Below are positions 34,099-42,567 of a stretch of DNA of 64,000 nt, in pieces (the stretch's first letter is position 1; every line of letters begins with the position of its first letter). Both the position numbers and the translations under genes were made by a program. Below the pieces are notes generated by a model, which was not told the DNA's origin, did not search any database, and was given only the letters and a program-made list of their open reading frames with translations. Source of the stretch: Ferrovibrio sp. (GTDB lineage: Bacteria; Pseudomonadota; Alphaproteobacteria; Ferrovibrionales; Ferrovibrionaceae); contig NZ_JAHBYG010000006.1 of assembly GCF_019636075.1 (NCBI RefSeq), positions 51,303 through 115,302 on the forward strand. The letters are read 5' to 3'.

Positions 34099-35257
34099 TG
34101 GTCCATCGCCAACCCGCAGGCTCATTGTTGGTGCGCTGCCGGGCCTGGCCGCCCTGCTGGTCGGCCTTGGCCTGGCGCGTTTCGGCTATACACCGCTATT
34201 GCCGGCGCTGATCGAACGCCATTGGCTCGAACCTGCCGAGGCGATCTATCTTGGCGCCGCCAATCTGGCCGGCTATCTCGGCGGCAGCATGCTGGCCGCC
34301 TGGCTGGCTTTGCGCTATCCGGCTGGCTGGCTGGTACGTCTGGCGATGCTGGCCGGTGCGGTCAGCTTCATCGCCTGCGCGCTGCCGCTGGGTTTCTGGT
34401 GGTTCGCGCCCTGGCGCTTCCTGGCCGGCTTCATCGGCGGCGTGCTGGTGGTGCTGGCGGTGCCGCTCTGCCTGGCCAACCTGCCGCTGGAAATGCGCGG
34501 GCGCGGCGCTGGCATCATGTTCACCGGGGTAGGGATCGGCATCGCCGCCTCGGGAACATTGGTGCCGATGCTGGCGCGCCAGGATTTGTCCACCGTATGG
34601 CTGGGCATCGCGGCCTTGGGCTTGATGCTTACCTTTCTGGCCTGGCGTAGCTGGGGCGCCGGTGATGCGGCGGCGCAATCCGCGCCAGCCGACAGCGAGG
34701 CCGGCCCGGTGCTCAGCAAGGCGGTCTGGCTGTTGCTGCTCGCCTATGGCCTGGATGCTTTCGCCTTCGTGCCGCATACGGTTTTCTGGGTGGATTTTAT
34801 CGCCCGTGGCCTGGGTCGCGGCCTGGCCGAGGGCGGCAGTTTCTGGGTGCTGTATGGCGTGGGCGCGCTTTGCGGCCCGATCCTGGCCGGCTTGATGGCC
34901 GAGAAGCTTGGCTTCCAGCGCGCGGTGGTGGTTTGCTTCTTTATAAAGGCGGTTGGCCTGCTGCTGCCGGTGTTGAGCACGGCGCGACCGTCGCTGGCGG
35001 TGTCGGCGATGCTGGTCGGCGCGCTTACGCCGGGCATCTCCGCCATCACATCGGGCCGCGTGGCCGAGTTGGTGGGCGCTGCGCGCCATCGCATGGTCTG
35101 GGGCTGGATGACCACCGCCTTCGCCGTGGCGCAAGCCGCCAGCGCCTATGGCTTGGGCTTTCTATTCACCGTCACCCATTCCTATCTGCTGCTTTACCTG
35201 ATCGGCGGTATCTTGCTGATAGTCGGCGGCCTGCTCGCGATGGGATCCAGGCGATGA
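34094..35257 (+). CDS. YbfB/YjiJ-type MFS transporter
   Basis: 387-residue membrane protein with about 12 spans. The N-terminus GLAALLVGLGLARFGYTPLLPALI and ANLAGYLGGSMLAAW, and the second-half KAVWLLLLAYGLDAFAFVPHTVFWVDFIARGLGRGL, are the YbfB/YjiJ pattern. Substrate unknown. It is preceded by a 12-bp triple repeat, with no conventional ribosome-binding site right before the ATG, so translation may be coupled to the AsmA-like gene. It overlaps the following DUF1491 gene by ATGA. Confidence 0.85.
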   Translation: MTGPSPTRRLIVGALPGLAALLVGLGLARFGYTPLLPALIERHWLEPAEAIYLGAANLAGYLGGSMLAAWLALRYPAGWLVRLAMLAGAVSFIACALPLGFWWFAPWRFLAGFIGGVLVVLAVPLCLANLPLEMRGRGAGIMFTGVGIGIAASGTLVPMLARQDLSTVWLGIAALGLMLTFLAWRSWGAGDAAAQSAPADSEAGPVLSKAVWLLLLAYGLDAFAFVPHTVFWVDFIARGLGRGLAEGGSFWVLYGVGALCGPILAGLMAEKLGFQRAVVVCFFIKAVGLLLPVLSTARPSLAVSAMLVGALTPGISAITSGRVAELVGAARHRMVWGWMTTAFAVAQAASAYGLGFLFTVTHSYLLLYLIGGILLIVGGLLAMGSRR

Positions 35258-35586
35258 TGGATGCGCGCCTGAAGGCCGGCCTGCTGGTGCAGGCGATCTT
35301 GCGGCTTTACGACCGCGAACTGATTCCCGCCGTGCTGCGGCGGCGCGGCGATGCCGATGCTGGCGCGGTGCTGGTGAAGATTGCGGTGGATCGTGAAAAC
35401 GCGCTGCTGCTCAGCCAGGCCCGCGATGCCGAAGGCCGGGCGGCCTGGCTGCGCACCGGGCCTGCGGCGGATGCGGTGATCGAGGCCGCGATTGCCAAGG
35501 CGATCGACCGCGACCCGGATATCTGGGTGATCGAAGCGGAAGACCCGCGTGGCCAATTGCCGTTCGAGGCGCCGATTTTACGCTGA
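35254..35586 (+). CDS. DUF1491 family protein
   Basis: 110 residues. Short cytoplasmic protein confined largely to Alphaproteobacteria. It shows MDARLKAGLLVQAILRLYDRELIPAVLRRRGDADAGAVLVKI and a terminal IWVIEAEDPRG, matching the family's MR-x-K..V-A.LR..-G..A.V...GD-GA-v-v pattern. Function is unknown. The double ATG at 35254 overlaps the MFS stop. The stop codon lies in the first copy of a 19-bp tandem repeat. Confidence 0.8.
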   Translation: MMDARLKAGLLVQAILRLYDRELIPAVLRRRGDADAGAVLVKIAVDRENALLLSQARDAEGRAAWLRTGPAADAVIEAAIAKAIDRDPDIWVIEAEDPRGQLPFEAPILR

Positions 35587-35637
35587 AGGCCGGGGTCTGC
35601 GCTGAAAGCTGGCGCCTGCGCTGAAAGCTGGGTCCGG
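35581..35637. repeat. 19-bp x3 tandem repeat at the DUF1491 stop
   Basis: Three copies beginning CGCTGAA (35581, 35600, 35619) with a partial fourth at 35638. Each carries CTGA; because 19 is not a multiple of three the copies put TGA in all three frames. It lies in the 62-bp gap before the convergent purU stop. Confidence 0.85.
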
Positions 35638-35648
35638 GCTGAACAGCT

Positions 35649-36524
35649 TCAGTCCTTGAATATCACGGTTTTGCGGCCGTTCAGCAGCACGCGGTCTTCC
35701 AGATGCAGGCGCACGGCACGGGCCAGCACGCGGCGCTCGATATCGCGGCCCATGCGCACCAGGTCGTCGGGCGTGTCGCGATGGCTGATACGCTCCACAT
35801 CCTGTTCGATGATCGGGCCTTCATCCAGATCGGATGTCACGTAATGCGCGGTGGCGCCGATCAGTTTCACGCCGCGCTCATGGGCCTGGTGATAGGGCTT
35901 GGCGCCCTTGAAGCCGGGCAGGAAGGAATGATGGATGTTGATGCAGCGGCCAGATAGCTTGGCGGCCAGGCCATCCGACAGCACCTGCATGTAGCGCGCC
36001 AGCACCACCAGTTCGGCGCGGCTTTCATTCACCACGCGCAACACCTCGGCCTCCTGCTCCATCTTGGTTTCGCGGGTGATCGGCAGATGATGGAAGGGCA
36101 GGTCGCGCAGATCCAGGTGATCATAGCTTTCGCGCGGATGATTGGAGATGATGCCGGCCACATCCATCGGCAATTCGCCGATCTTCCAGCGATAGAGCAG
36201 GTCGGCCAGGCAATGGTCGAATTTCGAGACCATCAGCAGCACGCGGCGCGGGGTGGCGGTGTCGCGCATGGTCCAGGTCATGGCAAAGCGTTCGGCGATG
36301 GGCCGGAAGCCTTCCTGCACCGCCTTCAGGTCGCCATTGGCGCGGGTGGCCGCGAAGGTGACGCGCATGAAAAAGCGGTCGCTCAGCACATCGTCGAATT
36401 GCTGGGCATCCAGGATGTTGAAACCGGCATCGAACAGGTGGCTCGATACGGACGCAACGATGCCCGGGCGGTCGGCACAGGACAGGGTGAGCACGATTGG
36501 ATGCGCGGGTGGATGCAGGGGCAT
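35649..36524 (-). CDS. purU: formyltetrahydrofolate deformylase
   Basis: Hydrolyses 10-formyl-THF to THF and formate, balancing one-carbon pools and feeding formate to PurT. 291 residues: an N-terminal ACT domain ([32 protein letters not shown]) and a formyltransferase-type domain with [14 protein letters not shown], the substrate segment [42 protein letters not shown] (catalytic His) and [13 protein letters not shown] (catalytic Asp). Length and motifs are standard. Monocistronic, convergent with the DUF1491 gene. Confidence 0.96.
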   Translation of the reverse strand: MPLHPPAHPIVLTLSCADRPGIVASVSSHLFDAGFNILDAQQFDDVLSDRFFMRVTFAATRANGDLKAVQEGFRPIAERFAMTWTMRDTATPRRVLLMVSKFDHCLADLLYRWKIGELPMDVAGIISNHPRESYDHLDLRDLPFHHLPITRETKMEQEAEVLRVVNESRAELVVLARYMQVLSDGLAAKLSGRCINIHHSFLPGFKGAKPYHQAHERGVKLIGATAHYVTSDLDEGPIIEQDVERISHRDTPDDLVRMGRDIERRVLARAVRLHLEDRVLLNGRKTVIFKD

Positions 36525-36611
36525 GATGGCAATACCTTGGGCAAACGGCTATTGGCGGCACAAGGTAAGCATCGGCGCGGCCCCGTCAACTCCCCCGCCG
36601 GCCATACTGGA

Positions 36612-37424
36612 TCAGCCATGCAGGCTGGTTTGCGGCCCACTGGTTTGCGGCCCACCGGTTTGCGGCCTGGCGGCGATTTCCAGGATCAGCTTGCGCCGGA
36701 TCGCTTCGGCGAAACTGGCATAATCCCGCGCCGGCATGATGAAGGCGCCGGTGCCGCCGATGATATTCTGCTCATAATAGCTGTCGATATCCGGTTCCAT
36801 ATGCAGGATCGGCAGGCCATTGATGGTGATGCCGCGCGCCACCGCCCTGTCGCGGGCCAGGGCCGGTGGCTGGCCGCGATTGTTGCGGCCATCGCCCGAT
36901 ACGTCGATCACCCGGCGGGTGGCGCGAAACGGCAGCCTGTCGGCTTCCAGCAAGGCGCTGCCGAAATCGATCGCCTCGCCCGGCGCGGTGCCGCCGCCGA
37001 AAATGCTGCGCGGCACTTTGCCCAACGCAGCGCCGAAGGCCAGCACGTCGGCGCGGCTTTTCAGCAGGGTCCAGGGCAGCAGCAGGTTATGCAGGCTGGG
37101 GCCAGACCATTGGAAATAGCACACCGCCACCGCGCCATGCAGGCCGGACAGGATGGCATCCACCACCTTGGGATGGCTGAAGGCATCGGCATAGCCGCGC
37201 TGTTGCAGCACATAATGCTCTTCGCGCACGCTGCCCGAACAATCGGCTGCCAGCACCAGGGCCAGATCGGCCTGCCCGGCCTGCTGGGCGATTGCCGGTC
37301 CGGCCAGGCCGAGGGAAAGGGCGGGCAGGGCTGCCATGCCCGCCAGGATATGCCTCCGGCTGGAGAGTTGCTGGCTGTATCCGTGCCGTCTGGATGTGTG
37401 CCGTCTGGATAAAGGCGACCGCAA
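36612..37424 (-). CDS. DUF1194 (von Willebrand A-like) exported protein
   Basis: Mature part of about 240 residues with DLALVLAADCSGSVREEHYVLQQRGYADAF (MIDAS-like Asp-x-Ser-x-Ser near the start), an AVAVCYFQWSGP strand, TAPGEAIDFGSALL, RRVIDVSGDGRNNRG, ITINGLPI and YYEQNIIGGTGAFI; this is DUF1194, found in Alphaproteobacteria and of unknown function. An export signal with SSRRHILAG and a hydrophobic stretch ending AIAQ looks like a Tat signal. The only ATG (37337) falls after the Arg pair, so a TTG start at 37424 is proposed; this is uncertain. Short tandem repeats add extra SRRH copies at the N-terminus and PQT copies at the C-terminus. Confidence 0.72.
   Translation of the reverse strand: MRSPLSRRHTSRRHGYSQQLSSRRHILAGMAALPALSLGLAGPAIAQQAGQADLALVLAADCSGSVREEHYVLQQRGYADAFSHPKVVDAILSGLHGAVAVCYFQWSGPSLHNLLLPWTLLKSRADVLAFGAALGKVPRSIFGGGTAPGEAIDFGSALLEADRLPFRATRRVIDVSGDGRNNRGQPPALARDRAVARGITINGLPILHMEPDIDSYYEQNIIGGTGAFIMPARDYASFAEAIRRKLILEIAARPQTGGPQTSGPQTSLHG
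36626..36670. repeat. 15-bp x3 tandem repeat at the 3' end of the DUF1194 gene
   Basis: TGGTTTGCGGCCCAC occurs twice exactly, followed by a diverged third copy. In frame it encodes the repeated tail GPQTSGPQTS just before the stop. Confidence 0.9.
37381..37410. repeat. 15-bp x2 tandem repeat at the 5' end of the DUF1194 gene
   Basis: GTGCCGTCTGGAT is repeated with a 15-bp period (13 of 15 bases kept). On the minus strand it encodes SRRHT then SRRHG, giving two extra twin-arginine pairs ahead of the SSRRHILAG signal. Confidence 0.85.
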
Positions 37425-37588
37425 GCTGCTGCACCCTTTTGCCCCACAGATTGGCCATAGTATGGCATGGCCGGCACCGGCTTTTGCGGAAAAAAAATCA
37501 GCGCGGCGCCGCCGAAGGCTATAATTATTCCATATCAAGGCATTAGATTGGCTCTCCCGCCTCAGCCGCGAGCTTACCCTGTCCGCCC

Positions 37589-38593
37589 ATGTTGTCTTCC
37601 CTCGATAAGGCCCGCGCCACGCTGCAGCATTTCGGCCCCGGCCTGCTGGTCAGCTTCACCATCGCCATCGCCGCCAGCTTTCTGGGCGAACATTATGGTG
37701 CGCCGGTGATGCTGTATGCCCTGCTGCTGGGCATGGCTTTCCATTTTCTGCATCAGGATGGCCGCTGCGTGGCGGGGATCGACCTGGCGGCCAAAAGCGT
37801 GTTGCGCGTGGCGGTCGGCCTGCTGGGCGCGCAGATCACCCTGGCGCAGATCATGAGCTACGGCCTCTGGCTGCCGTTGCTGGCGGTGGCCGGGGTGATG
37901 CTCACCATCGGCTTTGGCCTGGTGGTGGCGCGCAGCTTCGGCCTGTCGGGCCATTTCGGCCTGCTCACCGGCGGCGCGGTGGCGATTTGCGGCGCCTCGG
38001 CGGCCTTGGCGATTGCCTCGGTGCTGCCGCGCAGCGATACCAGCGAACGCGACACCGTATTCACTGTGGTGGGGGTTACAGCGCTCAGCACATTGGCGAT
38101 GATCATCTATCCGATGATCACCGCCTGGCTGGGCTGGGACGATACCGCCGCCGGCATCTTCCTGGGCGCCACCATCCATGATGTGGCGCAGGTGGTGGGA
38201 GCCGGTTTCAGTATTTCGGAAGGCGCAGGCCAGGCTGCCACCTTCACCAAATTGCTGCGGGTGATGCTGTTGGTGCCGGTGGTGCTGGGGCTGGCGGTGT
38301 TTTTCCGCAAGGGCAATGCGGGCGAAACCGGCGGCGCCAAGCCGCCGCTTTTTCTGCTGGCTTTCGTGGCACTGGTGGTGCTCAACAGCCTGGGTGCGAT
38401 ACCGGCGCCGGCCTTGGATGCGATGAAGCAGATTTCACGCTGGTTCCTGGTCGGCGCGATTGCCGCGCTGGGGATGAAAACCTCGCTCAAGGCCTTGGCC
38501 CAGGTGGGTGGCCGCGCGGTTGGCCTGATCGTGGCGGAAACCGTGTTTCTCGCCATGCTGGCGGCCGGCGCGCTTTACATGCTGGGCCATTAG
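37589..38593 (+). CDS. YeiH family putative sulfate exporter
   Basis: 334-residue membrane protein of the UPF0324/YeiH family with about 10 spans. It begins FGPGLLVSFTIAIAASFLGEHYGAPVMLYALLLGMAFHFL and contains VGLLGAQITLAQI, TGGAVAICGASAALAIASVLPR (the conserved CGASA box), TIYP-like MIIYPMI, IFLGATIHDVAQVVGAGF and MKTSLKALAQVGGRA. Transport of sulfate or organosulfur anions is predicted for the family but rarely tested. A TATAAT (37520-37525) lies about 64 bp upstream without a matching -35 box. Divergent from the DUF1194 gene. Confidence 0.9.
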   Translation: MLSSLDKARATLQHFGPGLLVSFTIAIAASFLGEHYGAPVMLYALLLGMAFHFLHQDGRCVAGIDLAAKSVLRVAVGLLGAQITLAQIMSYGLWLPLLAVAGVMLTIGFGLVVARSFGLSGHFGLLTGGAVAICGASAALAIASVLPRSDTSERDTVFTVVGVTALSTLAMIIYPMITAWLGWDDTAAGIFLGATIHDVAQVVGAGFSISEGAGQAATFTKLLRVMLLVPVVLGLAVFFRKGNAGETGGAKPPLFLLAFVALVVLNSLGAIPAPALDAMKQISRWFLVGAIAALGMKTSLKALAQVGGRAVGLIVAETVFLAMLAAGALYMLGH

Positions 38594-38609
38594 GGCCCAC
38601 GCAGAGCGA

Positions 38610-39224
38610 TCACCACATGGATTTGCGGGCGCGCTCCGGCCAGGCTTCGTCATAGGGTTTGCCGCCGATGGTGTTGTCGCTCAAGGCGGCCAGGATTTCA
38701 CCGGCCGTTGGCAGGCTGCTGGCCGGCACATGGCGTTCGGGATTCCACAATTCGGCGCGGATCACCGCACGCGCGCATTGGAAATACACACTCTCCACCT
38801 GCACCACGATCACGCTGCGCGGCGGTTTGCCATCCACCTTGAAGCTGTCCAGCAGATCCGGCGCGATGCTCAAATGGGCGCGACCGTTCAAGCGCAGGGT
38901 CACGCCATGGCCGGGGATCAGAAACAGCAGGCCCACGCGCGGATCGCGCACGATGTTGCGCAGCGAATCAACGCGGTTGTTGCCCATGCGGTCGGGCAGC
39001 AGCAGGGTTTTTTCATCCTGCACGCGGATAAAACCCTTCAAATCGCCGCGTGGCGAGCAATCCAGGCCTTCCGGTCCGCTGGTGGCCAGCGCCAGGAAGG
39101 GCGAGGCTTCGATATAGGCGCGATAATGCGGGGTGATGTGGTCCACCTCTTTCACGGTCGAGGTGGGAAGCGGCTGGCCGTAAAGGGCGGTAAGCTGTTC
39201 AATCGAGGCAATCGTATGCTGCAT
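38610..39224 (-). CDS. pyridoxamine 5'-phosphate oxidase family flavoprotein
   Basis: 204 residues with the split-barrel FMN-binding fold: FLALATSGPEGLDCSPRGDLKGFIRV, LLLPDRMGNNRVDSLRNIVRDPRVGLLFLIPG, LRLNGRAHLSI and VQVESVYFQCARAVIRAELW, as in the MSMEG_1061 subgroup (DRMGNNR...SL.NI). This subgroup is uncharacterised and need not make vitamin B6. The ATG at 39224 is chosen; the upstream open frame overlaps the divergent ABC-F leader and is not family-like. It converges with yeiH (16-bp gap). Confidence 0.87.
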   Translation of the reverse strand: MQHTIASIEQLTALYGQPLPTSTVKEVDHITPHYRAYIEASPFLALATSGPEGLDCSPRGDLKGFIRVQDEKTLLLPDRMGNNRVDSLRNIVRDPRVGLLFLIPGHGVTLRLNGRAHLSIAPDLLDSFKVDGKPPRSVIVVQVESVYFQCARAVIRAELWNPERHVPASSLPTAGEILAALSDNTIGGKPYDEAWPERARKSMW

Positions 39225-39362
39225 GCTGTCCTCCGCGCGGATGCAGTATAATCCGGTGGCGGCAGGGCGGCAAATTGGATGCTTGCTGCATTCATCCGGC
39301 CCTTCCCGAAACCGGCCCGAGGCCGTATCGTCCGGCCACAATTCTGTCATCTGGAGTATGTC

Positions 39363-41171
39363 ATGGCAGCGCCGCTGCTTATTTTGCGCGATATCGGCCT
39401 TAGTTTCGGCGGCAGCCATGCGTTGCTCGATGGCGCGGAATTTTCCGTGCTCGAACGCGACCGGCTTTGCCTGGTGGGGCGCAATGGTTCGGGCAAATCC
39501 ACCTTGCTGAAGATTGCTGCCGGCTTAGTGCAGCCCGATCGCGGCGAGCGCGTGCTGCGCCAGGGCGTGACCATGCGCTATCTGCCGCAGGAGCCGGATT
39601 TCGGCGATTTCAAAACCGTGCTGGCCTATGTGGAAGCCGGCATGATGCCGGGCGACGAAGTGCATCGTGCGCGGTATCTGCTGAACGAGTTGGGCCTGAC
39701 CGGCGAGGAAGAGCCGGTGCGGCTGTCGGGCGGCGAAGCGCGGCGTGCGGCGCTGGCCCGCGTGCTGGCGCCGCGGCCGGATATCCTGCTGCTGGACGAG
39801 CCGACCAATCATCTCGATCTGCCGGCCATCGAATGGCTGGAAACCGAATTGCGCGGCATGGATTCGGCGCTGGTGCTGATCAGCCATGATCGCCGCTTCC
39901 TGTCCAATCTCTCGCGCCGCACGCTCTGGCTCGATCGCGGCGAAACCCGCATGCTGGAGCGCGACTTCGGCGAATTCGAGGCCTGGCGCGACGAGACGCT
40001 GGAGCAGGAAGAGGTCGAGCGCCACAAGCTGGATCGCAAGATCGCTGCTGAGCTGGATTGGCTGCGCTATGGCGTAACGGCGCGGCGCAAACGCAATATG
40101 GGCCGGTTGCGCGGTTTGCAGGATCTGCGCCGCGAACGCCGCGACCAGCGCCGCGCGGTGGGCGATGTGAAGCTGAACGCCACCGAGGCGGAAGCCTCCG
40201 CCAAACTGGTGGCCGAGCTCGAGGGCGTGAGCAAGGCCTATGGCGAACGCGTGATCGTGCGCGAACTGGACATGCGGCTGCGGCGCGGCGACCGGCTGGG
40301 CATCGTCGGTCCCAATGGTGCCGGCAAAACCACGCTGATCAATCTGCTCACCGGCAATCTGGCGCCCGATAGCGGCAAAGCCAAGCTGGGGCAGAATCTG
40401 GCCATGGTGACGCTGGACCAACGCCGCGAAGCGCTGGATCCGCAAACCACCTTGCAGGATACGCTCACGCAAGGCCGCGGCGACATGGTGCATGTGGGCG
40501 ACAAGCCGCGCCATGTGATCGGCTATATGAAGGATTTTCTGTTCGGGCCGGAACAGGCGCGCACGCCGGTGGGCCGGTTGTCGGGCGGCGAACGCGGCAG
40601 GCTGATGCTGGCGCGCGCCATGGCGGTGCCGTCCAACCTGCTGGTGCTGGACGAACCGACCAACGATCTCGATCTCGAAACCCTCGATCTGTTGCAGGAA
40701 ATGCTGACCGATTATCCCGGCACCGTGCTGCTGGTGAGCCATGACCGCGATTTCCTGGATCGTGTGGTAACCCATGTGCTGGCCTATGAGGGCGATGGGC
40801 GCTGGCAGCTTTATGCCGGCGGCTATTCCGACATGCTGGCCCAGCGCGGCCCTGGCATCGCCGCGAAACAGAATGCGGCGGCCAAGCCGGAGCGCAAGGC
40901 GGAAACGTCTGCTGCCACGGCTACGGCCAAACGCCGCCTCAGCTTCAAGGACAAGCATGCGCTGGAAACCCTGCCCAAGCGCATGGCGGACTTGCAGGCC
41001 GATATCGCCAGGCAGCAGGCCAAGCTGGATGATCCGGCCTTGTTCAGCCGCGACCCGGCAGCCTTCAACAAAACCGCCGAGGCCTTGGCGAAAGCCCAGG
41101 CCGAATTGGCGGAAGCCGAGGATGAATGGCTGCGGCTGGAAATGCTGCGCGAGGAGATGGAGGCGCAATGA
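39363..41171 (+). CDS. uup: ABC-F ATPase, Uup type
   Basis: 602-residue soluble protein with two ABC ATPase domains and no membrane part. Domain 1: GRNGSGKSTLLKI (Walker A), RLSGGEARRAALAR (signature), ILLLDEPTNHLDL. Domain 2: GPNGAGKTTLINL, RLSGGERGRLMLARAM, LLVLDEPTNDLDLETLDLL. The C-terminal 80 residues form a coiled coil (ALETLPKRMADLQADIARQQAKLDD), which together with the linker marks Uup. Uup binds ribosomes or branched DNA and limits precise transposon excision. The stop overlaps the next SDR gene (ATGA), an unusual coupling. Confidence 0.9.
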   Translation: MAAPLLILRDIGLSFGGSHALLDGAEFSVLERDRLCLVGRNGSGKSTLLKIAAGLVQPDRGERVLRQGVTMRYLPQEPDFGDFKTVLAYVEAGMMPGDEVHRARYLLNELGLTGEEEPVRLSGGEARRAALARVLAPRPDILLLDEPTNHLDLPAIEWLETELRGMDSALVLISHDRRFLSNLSRRTLWLDRGETRMLERDFGEFEAWRDETLEQEEVERHKLDRKIAAELDWLRYGVTARRKRNMGRLRGLQDLRRERRDQRRAVGDVKLNATEAEASAKLVAELEGVSKAYGERVIVRELDMRLRRGDRLGIVGPNGAGKTTLINLLTGNLAPDSGKAKLGQNLAMVTLDQRREALDPQTTLQDTLTQGRGDMVHVGDKPRHVIGYMKDFLFGPEQARTPVGRLSGGERGRLMLARAMAVPSNLLVLDEPTNDLDLETLDLLQEMLTDYPGTVLLVSHDRDFLDRVVTHVLAYEGDGRWQLYAGGYSDMLAQRGPGIAAKQNAAAKPERKAETSAATATAKRRLSFKDKHALETLPKRMADLQADIARQQAKLDDPALFSRDPAAFNKTAEALAKAQAELAEAEDEWLRLEMLREEMEAQ

Positions 41172-41875
41172 TCGACCTGCACGGCCGCCGCGCGTTGGTC
41201 ACCGGCCATAAAGGCGGCATCGGCGCCGCCATCATGGCCGTGCTGGCGGAATACGGCGCCGAGGTGCATGGTTTCGACCTGCCGGAGATCGACCTCAACG
41301 ATCTCGCCGCCATACCGGGCCATGTGGCGGCCTTGCGCGCCCGCAGCGGCCCGCTGGATATTCTGGTGAACAATGCCGGCATCACCCTGCTGGGCAATCT
41401 GCTGGATCAGGATATCGCGGCCGCCGAACGCCTGCTGCGCATCAACCTGCTGGCGCCGATGGCGCTGATCAAGGCCGTGCTGCCGGACATGATCGCGGCC
41501 AAACGCGGTGCGGTGGTGAATATCGCCTCCGACCAGGCTTTCATCGGCAAGCGTGATTCGGCAGTCTATGGCGCATCGAAAGCCGCTATCGCTCAGCTTT
41601 GCAAAAGCGCGGCGCTGGATTGGGCCGGGCATAACATCCGCTTCAACGCCATCGCGCCGGGCAGTACGGATACCGCCATGCTGCACGATGTGATCGCCGA
41701 GATGGCGCGCCGCAATCCGCAATTGCCCGATGATGCCTACAAGGCCGCCGTGCCTTTGGGCCGTTTCGCCGATCCGCGCGAAATCGCCAATGCGGTGGCT
41801 TTCCTGTGTTCGGATGCGGCATCGTTCATCACCGGCGTGGTGCTGCCGGTGGATGGCGGCGGCACGGCTGCATGA
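41168..41875 (+). CDS. SDR family oxidoreductase
   Basis: 235-residue classical short-chain dehydrogenase. The cofactor loop is ALVTGHKGGIGAAIMAVLAEYGAEV, with His-Lys in place of the more common GxxxG start, then DILVNNAGI, a VVNIASDQAFIG Ser segment and the catalytic YGASKAAIAQLCKS, with a C-terminal VAFLCSDAASFITGVVLPVDGG. The substrate is not readable. It is co-translated with uup upstream and with a second SDR downstream (both by ATGA overlap); a paired SDR set may do successive or opposing oxidations. Confidence 0.9.
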   Translation: MIDLHGRRALVTGHKGGIGAAIMAVLAEYGAEVHGFDLPEIDLNDLAAIPGHVAALRARSGPLDILVNNAGITLLGNLLDQDIAAAERLLRINLLAPMALIKAVLPDMIAAKRGAVVNIASDQAFIGKRDSAVYGASKAAIAQLCKSAALDWAGHNIRFNAIAPGSTDTAMLHDVIAEMARRNPQLPDDAYKAAVPLGRFADPREIANAVAFLCSDAASFITGVVLPVDGGGTAA

Positions 41876-42567
41876 GCCGCGTTGCCGTCGTTACCGGCGC
41901 CAGCCGCGGCATCGGGCGCGCGATTGCCGAAGCGTTGGCCGCGCAAGGCTGGCAGGTGATCGGCCTGGCGCGCCATGCAACGCAGCTTCCCGGCATCGAC
42001 ATGCGGGTATGCGACGTGACCGACCGCACGGCGATTGCCGATGCCTTTGCCGCCATCCCGCACGTCGATCTGCTGGTGAACAATGCCGGCGCGGCCGGCG
42101 GCGCCGTATTCGGCAGCGCGGAAGAGCTTGCCGGCTGGGATGGCATCCTCGAATCCAATCTCACTGCCAGCTATCTCTGCGCTGCGGCAGTGCGCGACAA
42201 GCTGCCTGATGATACTGGCCGCATCGTCAATATCGCGTCCGTGCTCGGCCTGCGCGGCGTGCCGGATCAACTGGCCTATACGGCGGCCAAGCATGGCGTG
42301 GTGGGGCTGACCAAGGCGCTGGCGCTGGCATTGGCGCCGCGCCGCATCACGGTGAATGCGATCTGCCCGGGCTGGGTGGATACCGCGATGGCGCAGGCGC
42401 GGTTCAGGGAACTTGGCATCAGCGCCAAGGATGCGGCGGCTGGCACACCCACGGGCCGCATCACCACGCCGCAGGAAATCGCCGCCCTGGTGCTGTATCT
42501 GGCCAGCGCCGCCGCTGGCAACCTGACCGGTCAGGCTTTGGGCGTGGATGGCGGCGCGACGCTCTGA
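41872..42567 (+). CDS. SDR family oxidoreductase
   Basis: 231 residues: VAVVTGASRGIGRAIAEALAAQGWQV, DLLVNNAGAAGG, RIVNIASVLGLRG, YTAAKHGVVGLTKALAL, ICPGWVDTAM and LYLASAAAGNLTGQALGVDGG, a FabG-like pattern. The DVTDRTAIADAF stretch after a short second strand suggests NAD(H) or a cut-down NADP site. The last 37 bp overlap the 3' end of the convergent transglutaminase gene, so the two genes share coding DNA in antisense. Confidence 0.9.
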   Translation: MSRVAVVTGASRGIGRAIAEALAAQGWQVIGLARHATQLPGIDMRVCDVTDRTAIADAFAAIPHVDLLVNNAGAAGGAVFGSAEELAGWDGILESNLTASYLCAAAVRDKLPDDTGRIVNIASVLGLRGVPDQLAYTAAKHGVVGLTKALALALAPRRITVNAICPGWVDTAMAQARFRELGISAKDAAAGTPTGRITTPQEIAALVLYLASAAAGNLTGQALGVDGGATL

